This document shows, piece after piece, positions 63,721 through 64,000 of a stretch of DNA of 64,000 bases; position 1 is the first letter of the stretch, and every line of letters begins with the position of its first letter. Made by a program: the position numbers and the translations under genes. The notes below the pieces were generated by a model. The model made no database searches. It had not been told where the DNA came from and worked only from the letters and a program-made list of their open reading frames with translations. The stretch comes from Methylobacterium sp. J-070. GTDB taxonomy: Bacteria; Pseudomonadota; Alphaproteobacteria; Rhizobiales; Beijerinckiaceae. Where the stretch lies: contig NZ_JAKSXX010000063.1 in assembly GCF_022829385.1 (NCBI RefSeq), forward strand, positions 1 to 64,000, given 5' to 3'.

Positions 63721-64000
63721 GCGACCCGAACGCCCTCGAACCAGTTCAGGAGCCCCGTCTCGGGGGCGCAGTTGACGTACTCGAAGACCTGGCCGCGTTC
63801 GGGGAGCACGTAGACCTCGTGCCAGGTGCGCAGTTGGTTGGCGATACCGTAGCTGCGATAGCGCTGGATCGCGGCCCTGAAGATGGCCGCGTGGGTCTCG
63901 TGCCCCTCGGCCCACCGTTCCATGTGCCGCAGCGACAGGAAGTAGGCGTGCGCGTGCTCCTCGGGCATCCGGCCGCCTCCGGCGTCCGTCGAGCCCTGCC
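63717..64000 (-). CDS. Haem-dependent dehydratase (phenylacetaldoxime dehydratase family), C-terminal part
   Basis: The frame is open from the window edge to the stop at 63719..63717; at least 94 residues are visible, ending the protein. GGRMPEEHAHAYFLSLRHME, WAEGHETHAAIFRAAIQRY, NQLRTWHEVYVLPERGQ and FEYVNCAPETGLLNWFEG match the end of aldoxime/phenylacetaldoxime dehydratases, which turn aldoximes into nitriles at a ferrous haem. The conserved histidines of THAAIF and WHEV are present. The ATG at 63968 is internal. Stop and HPP start overlap (ATGA), so the two genes are co-translated. Confidence 0.75.
   Translation of the reverse strand, partial: QGSTDAGGGRMPEEHAHAYFLSLRHMERWAEGHETHAAIFRAAIQRYRSYGIANQLRTWHEVYVLPERGQVFEYVNCAPETGLLNWFEGVRVA

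Overview
The window reads as chromosome of a high-GC alphaproteobacterium, most likely Methylobacterium or a close relative. The reasons are a GC content of roughly 70%, the rutABC, malonyl-CoA and aerobic cobalamin genes, a PadR/CtrA/EcfG-type regulatory vocabulary, and GC-rich palindromic repeats typical of Rhizobiales intergenic DNA. This placement is inference from gene content; no marker gene is present to settle it.

Layout. 0-3.5 kb: the 5' part of a glycosyltransferase-type gene cut by an in-frame TAG, a PadR regulator with a dyad in its promoter, and two translationally coupled GT2 glycosyltransferases. 3.6-6 kb: rutC-rutB-rutA (uracil degradation). 6.3-16.7 kb: small secreted proteins, thrC, an M16 peptidase, a membrane GGDEF-EAL protein with damaged active sites, a bacterial haemoglobin, a coiled-coil protein behind a perfect CtrA box, a ferredoxin-reductase-like protein without cluster cysteines, and an SGNH-type hydrolase. 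17-18.7 kb: a chemoreceptor.

18.8-45.2 kb is the centre of the window: a glycogen / alpha-glucan / trehalose island. It holds glgP, an alpha-glucosidase and glgA at one end. A minus-strand run follows, in transcription order otsA, glgX, treZ, malQ-treY (fused), GH13-glgE (fused), treS-maltokinase (fused), glgB. Together these can make trehalose from nucleotide sugar (OtsA), from glucan ends (TreYZ) and from maltose (TreS). They can turn trehalose/maltose back into glucan through maltose-1-phosphate (maltokinase, GlgE, GlgB) and break glucan down (GlgP, GlgX, MalQ). glgC and otsB are not in the window. Three enzymes are double-length fusions; the extra N-terminal GH13 domain on GlgE has a complete catalytic triad and no assigned substrate.

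45.6-47.9 kb: four small membrane/amphipathic proteins behind an EcfG-like (general stress) promoter, next to the trehalose genes. 48-52 kb: malonyl-CoA synthetase and malonyl-CoA decarboxylase around a TetR regulator with an operator-like dyad. 52.9-61.4 kb: cobalamin genes (cobC, cbiB, cobQ, cobO, cobU) interleaved with two MFS transporters and a 2-hydroxyacid dehydrogenase. 61.5 kb: tRNA-Glu(UUC), followed by about 1 kb of lower-GC DNA with a truncated ORF, probably the scar of an integrated element. The window ends in an HPP-CBS membrane protein overlapped by the 3' end of a haem-dependent aldoxime-dehydratase-like gene that runs off the edge.
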